8,646 nt of DNA. Source: an uncultured Blautia sp. Its GTDB lineage: Bacteria; Bacillota; Clostridia; Lachnospirales; Lachnospiraceae. Below, piece by piece: positions 6,971-8,646 of the stretch. A program made the position numbers and the translations under genes. The number at the start of each line of letters is the position of its first letter. Position 1 is the first letter of the stretch. Under the pieces are notes generated by a model, which worked only from the letters and a program-made list of their open reading frames with translations, searched no databases and was not told where the DNA came from. Location: positions 1 to 8,646 of the forward strand of contig CAKSAW010000051.1 in NCBI GenBank assembly GCA_934437695.1, given 5' to 3'.

Positions 6971-7003
6971 ATTATGGAAGATATCAAAGGATAATTCCAT
7001 AAT
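6971..7003. repeat. 9-bp perfect inverted repeat upstream of the ATPase gene
   Basis: ATTATGGAA (6971-6979) and TTCCATAAT (6995-7003) are separated by 15 bases. It could be an operator or a weak hairpin. The rest of the gap up to 7068 shows only weak -10-like sites (GATAAT at 6990-6995, TATGAT at 7011-7016) with no good -35, so I call no promoter there. Confidence 0.55.
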
Positions 7004-7068
7004 TCAGAAATATGATCAGAATGTGCTTTCAGGTACAAAAAAATTCAGAGAGCATATTAGATGAAAAG

Positions 7069-7085
7069 AGGAGGAAACGATAGTG
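7069..7085 (+). promoter_or_regulatory. Ribosome binding site that fixes the GTG start of the ATPase
   Basis: AGGAGG at 7069-7074 is 8 bases before GTG 7083. The nearest ATG (7096) is in another frame, so GTG is the only start consistent with both the reading frame and the site. Confidence 0.9.
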
Positions 7086-8618
7086 GGAGAAAACTATGCA
7101 CTTGAACTTAGGGATATTTCCAAGCGTTTTGGCTCAGTCCAGGCAAATGACCATGTAGATCTCACACTGAGAAAGTCGGAGATTCTTGCCATCCTGGGAG
7201 AAAACGGAAGTGGTAAGACAACTCTGATGAATATGATCTATGGAATTTATTATCCGGACGAGGGACATATTTTTGTAAATGGAAAAGAAGTAACGATCCG
7301 TTCACCAAAAGATTCCTATGAACTGGGAATTGGTATGGTACATCAGCATTTTAAACTGGTAGATGTCCTCACAGCAGCAGAGAACATTGTTCTGGGTCTT
7401 CCTGGTAAGGGAAAACTGGATATGAAGAAAATTACAGAGGATATTCAGAAACTGGTAGATAAATATGGTTTTGAACTGGATCTGTCACAGAAGATTTACG
7501 AGATGTCTGTTTCACAGAAGCAGACAGTAGAGATCATAAAGATGCTTTATCGTGGTGCAAGGATCTTAATCCTGGATGAACCGACAGCAGTTCTGACCCC
7601 CCAGGAGTCTGACCGTTTATTTGATATTCTGAGGAATATGCGTAAAGATGGATGTTCTATTATGATCATCACTCACAAGCTGCAGGAGGTTCTGGCATTA
7701 TCTGACCGTGTGGCAATCCTGAGAAAAGGAAAGTATATTGATACTGTAGAGACAGCACAGGCAAATGCACAGAGTCTGTCAGAGATGATGGTAGGCGGCA
7801 GAGTAGATCTGAATATCGATCGTCCTGAACCGGAAAATGTAAAGAAACGATTAATAGTTAAAGGTCTGAACTGTAAAAATAAAGAAGAGGTAAAAACTCT
7901 GGATGATATTGACCTGACAGTAAATACAGGAGAAATCCTTGGCATTGCCGGTATATCAGGAAGTGGACAGAAAGAATTCCTGGAGGCGATTGCAGGACTT
8001 CAGGAGATAGAAAGTGGTTCAATCACTCTTCTGGATGACAGCGGAAAGGGAATGGAGCTTGCTGGAATGGATTCTATTTCCATTAATAAAGCGGGGATCA
8101 GTCTTGCCTTTGTTCCGGAAGACCGTATCGGTATGGGACTTGTGGGAGATATGGACATGACTGACAATATGATGCTCAGAAGCTATCGCAATGGAAAAGG
8201 ACCATTTCTTGATCGAAAAGGACCAAAAGCTCTGGCATTAAAGATCAAAGAACAGCTTGAGGTTATGACTCCAAGTATTTCGGCACCTGTTCGTCAGATG
8301 TCAGGGGGGAATGTGCAGAAGGTTCTGGTGGGAAGAGAGATCGCACAGAATCCAAAGGTACTTCTGGTAGCTTTTCCAACAAGAGGTGTAGATGTCAATA
8401 CTTCTCATGTTATCTATAAACTTCTGAATGAACAGAAGAAAAAGGGCGTTGCAGTAGTCTGCGTTATTGAAGACCTGGATGTAGTTCTTGAACTGTGTGA
8501 CAGAATAGCTGTATTCTGCGGAGGCAGGATCAGCGGGATCGCAGATGGAAGAACTGCAACAAAAGAAGAAATCGGACTTCTTATGACGAAACATGAAAAA
8601 GGAGGGACGCAGGCATGA
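7083..8618 (+). CDS. BMP-type (nucleoside) ABC transporter ATP-binding protein, two ABC domains
   Basis: A 511-residue double ATPase that powers uptake through the membrane permeases, of the RbsA/NupO(YufO)/PnrC class. The N-terminal domain (about 5-240) has Walker A GENGSGKTT (39-47), Q-loop Q88 (GMVHQHF), a degenerate signature MSVSQKQ (141-147), Walker B ILILDEP (161-167, E166) and H-loop H198. The C-terminal domain (about 256-503) has a family-typical altered Walker A, GISGSGQKEF (290-299), in which Q296 stands where lysine would be expected, a full signature MSGGNVQK (406-413) and Walker B VLLVAFPTRG (426-435) without the catalytic glutamate. As in related transporters, hydrolysis is thus likely centred on the N-terminal Walker site. 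It overlaps the next gene by ATGA and presumably works with the binding protein encoded upstream; substrate is inferred from the BMP family only. Confidence 0.94.
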   Translation: MGENYALELRDISKRFGSVQANDHVDLTLRKSEILAILGENGSGKTTLMNMIYGIYYPDEGHIFVNGKEVTIRSPKDSYELGIGMVHQHFKLVDVLTAAENIVLGLPGKGKLDMKKITEDIQKLVDKYGFELDLSQKIYEMSVSQKQTVEIIKMLYRGARILILDEPTAVLTPQESDRLFDILRNMRKDGCSIMIITHKLQEVLALSDRVAILRKGKYIDTVETAQANAQSLSEMMVGGRVDLNIDRPEPENVKKRLIVKGLNCKNKEEVKTLDDIDLTVNTGEILGIAGISGSGQKEFLEAIAGLQEIESGSITLLDDSGKGMELAGMDSISINKAGISLAFVPEDRIGMGLVGDMDMTDNMMLRSYRNGKGPFLDRKGPKALALKIKEQLEVMTPSISAPVRQMSGGNVQKVLVGREIAQNPKVLLVAFPTRGVDVNTSHVIYKLLNEQKKKGVAVVCVIEDLDVVLELCDRIAVFCGGRISGIADGRTATKEEIGLLMTKHEKGGTQA

Positions 8619-8646
8619 AGAAAGAACCTTTCTTACAGGTAAGTAA
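8615..8646 (+). CDS. Start of a downstream gene, probably the ABC permease (truncated by window end)
   Basis: ATG at 8615 overlaps the ATPase stop in ATGA, with AAGGAGG at 8599-8605, 9 bases upstream. Only ten codons (MKKEPFLQVS) are visible and no stop occurs. Operon order in the BMP/NupNOPQ family predicts the first of two permease subunits. The identity rests on context, not on the residues seen. Confidence 0.65.
   Translation, partial: MKKEPFLQVS

Noticed and set aside
7083..8618. Altered Walker A, missing glutamate and degenerate signature in the ATPase as signs of inactivation
   Set aside because: An asymmetric pair of nucleotide sites is usual in double-domain RbsA/YufO-type ATPases. 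The reading frame is intact with no frameshift, so this is not decay.

Overview
The window looks like chromosomal DNA from an anaerobic Firmicute, most likely a Lachnospiraceae-type gut clostridium (the family is inference). The supporting evidence is moderately AT-rich DNA, strong AGGAGG ribosome binding sites before nearly every gene, sigma-A-type promoters, hairpin-plus-T-run terminators, a clostridial 2[4Fe-4S] ferredoxin, and the order rpsR / gdpP-rplI-dnaB, which is conserved in this group.

Left part (1-4386): the end of rpsR (ribosomal protein S18) and its terminator, then a three-gene operon. This encodes GdpP (membrane-anchored cyclic-di-AMP phosphodiesterase), ribosomal protein L9 and the replicative helicase DnaB. 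It starts at an extended -10 promoter near 296 and ends at a 15-bp-stem terminator at 4337-4386. gdpP and rplI overlap by 4 bases, and rplI and dnaB are 21 bases apart. The operon joins second-messenger turnover, translation and replication in one transcript.

Middle part (4387-5420): a monocistronic gene for a small MerR-type DNA-binding protein with a coiled-coil and basic tail but no recognisable sensor domain, under its own well-formed promoter. It converges on a 57-residue two-cluster ferredoxin gene on the minus strand. A hairpin between them can serve as terminator for both.

Right part (5420-8646): the start of a BMP-family (basic membrane protein / nucleoside-type) ABC uptake operon. 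It comprises a secreted substrate-binding protein with an excellent promoter and a terminator-like leader hairpin, a double-domain ATPase starting at GTG, and the first codons of what is probably the permease. A perfect 18-bp terminator and about 250 bases of hairpin-rich non-coding DNA separate the binding protein from the ATPase. This fits much higher expression of the binding protein than of the membrane complex.

I see no mobile element, CRISPR array, tRNA or rRNA, and no clear sign of a new multi-gene system. The points most worth a second look are the structured intercistronic element at 6855-6965, the leader hairpin at 5544-5575, the unlipidated cysteine-rich binding protein, and the orphan MerR/coiled-coil protein.
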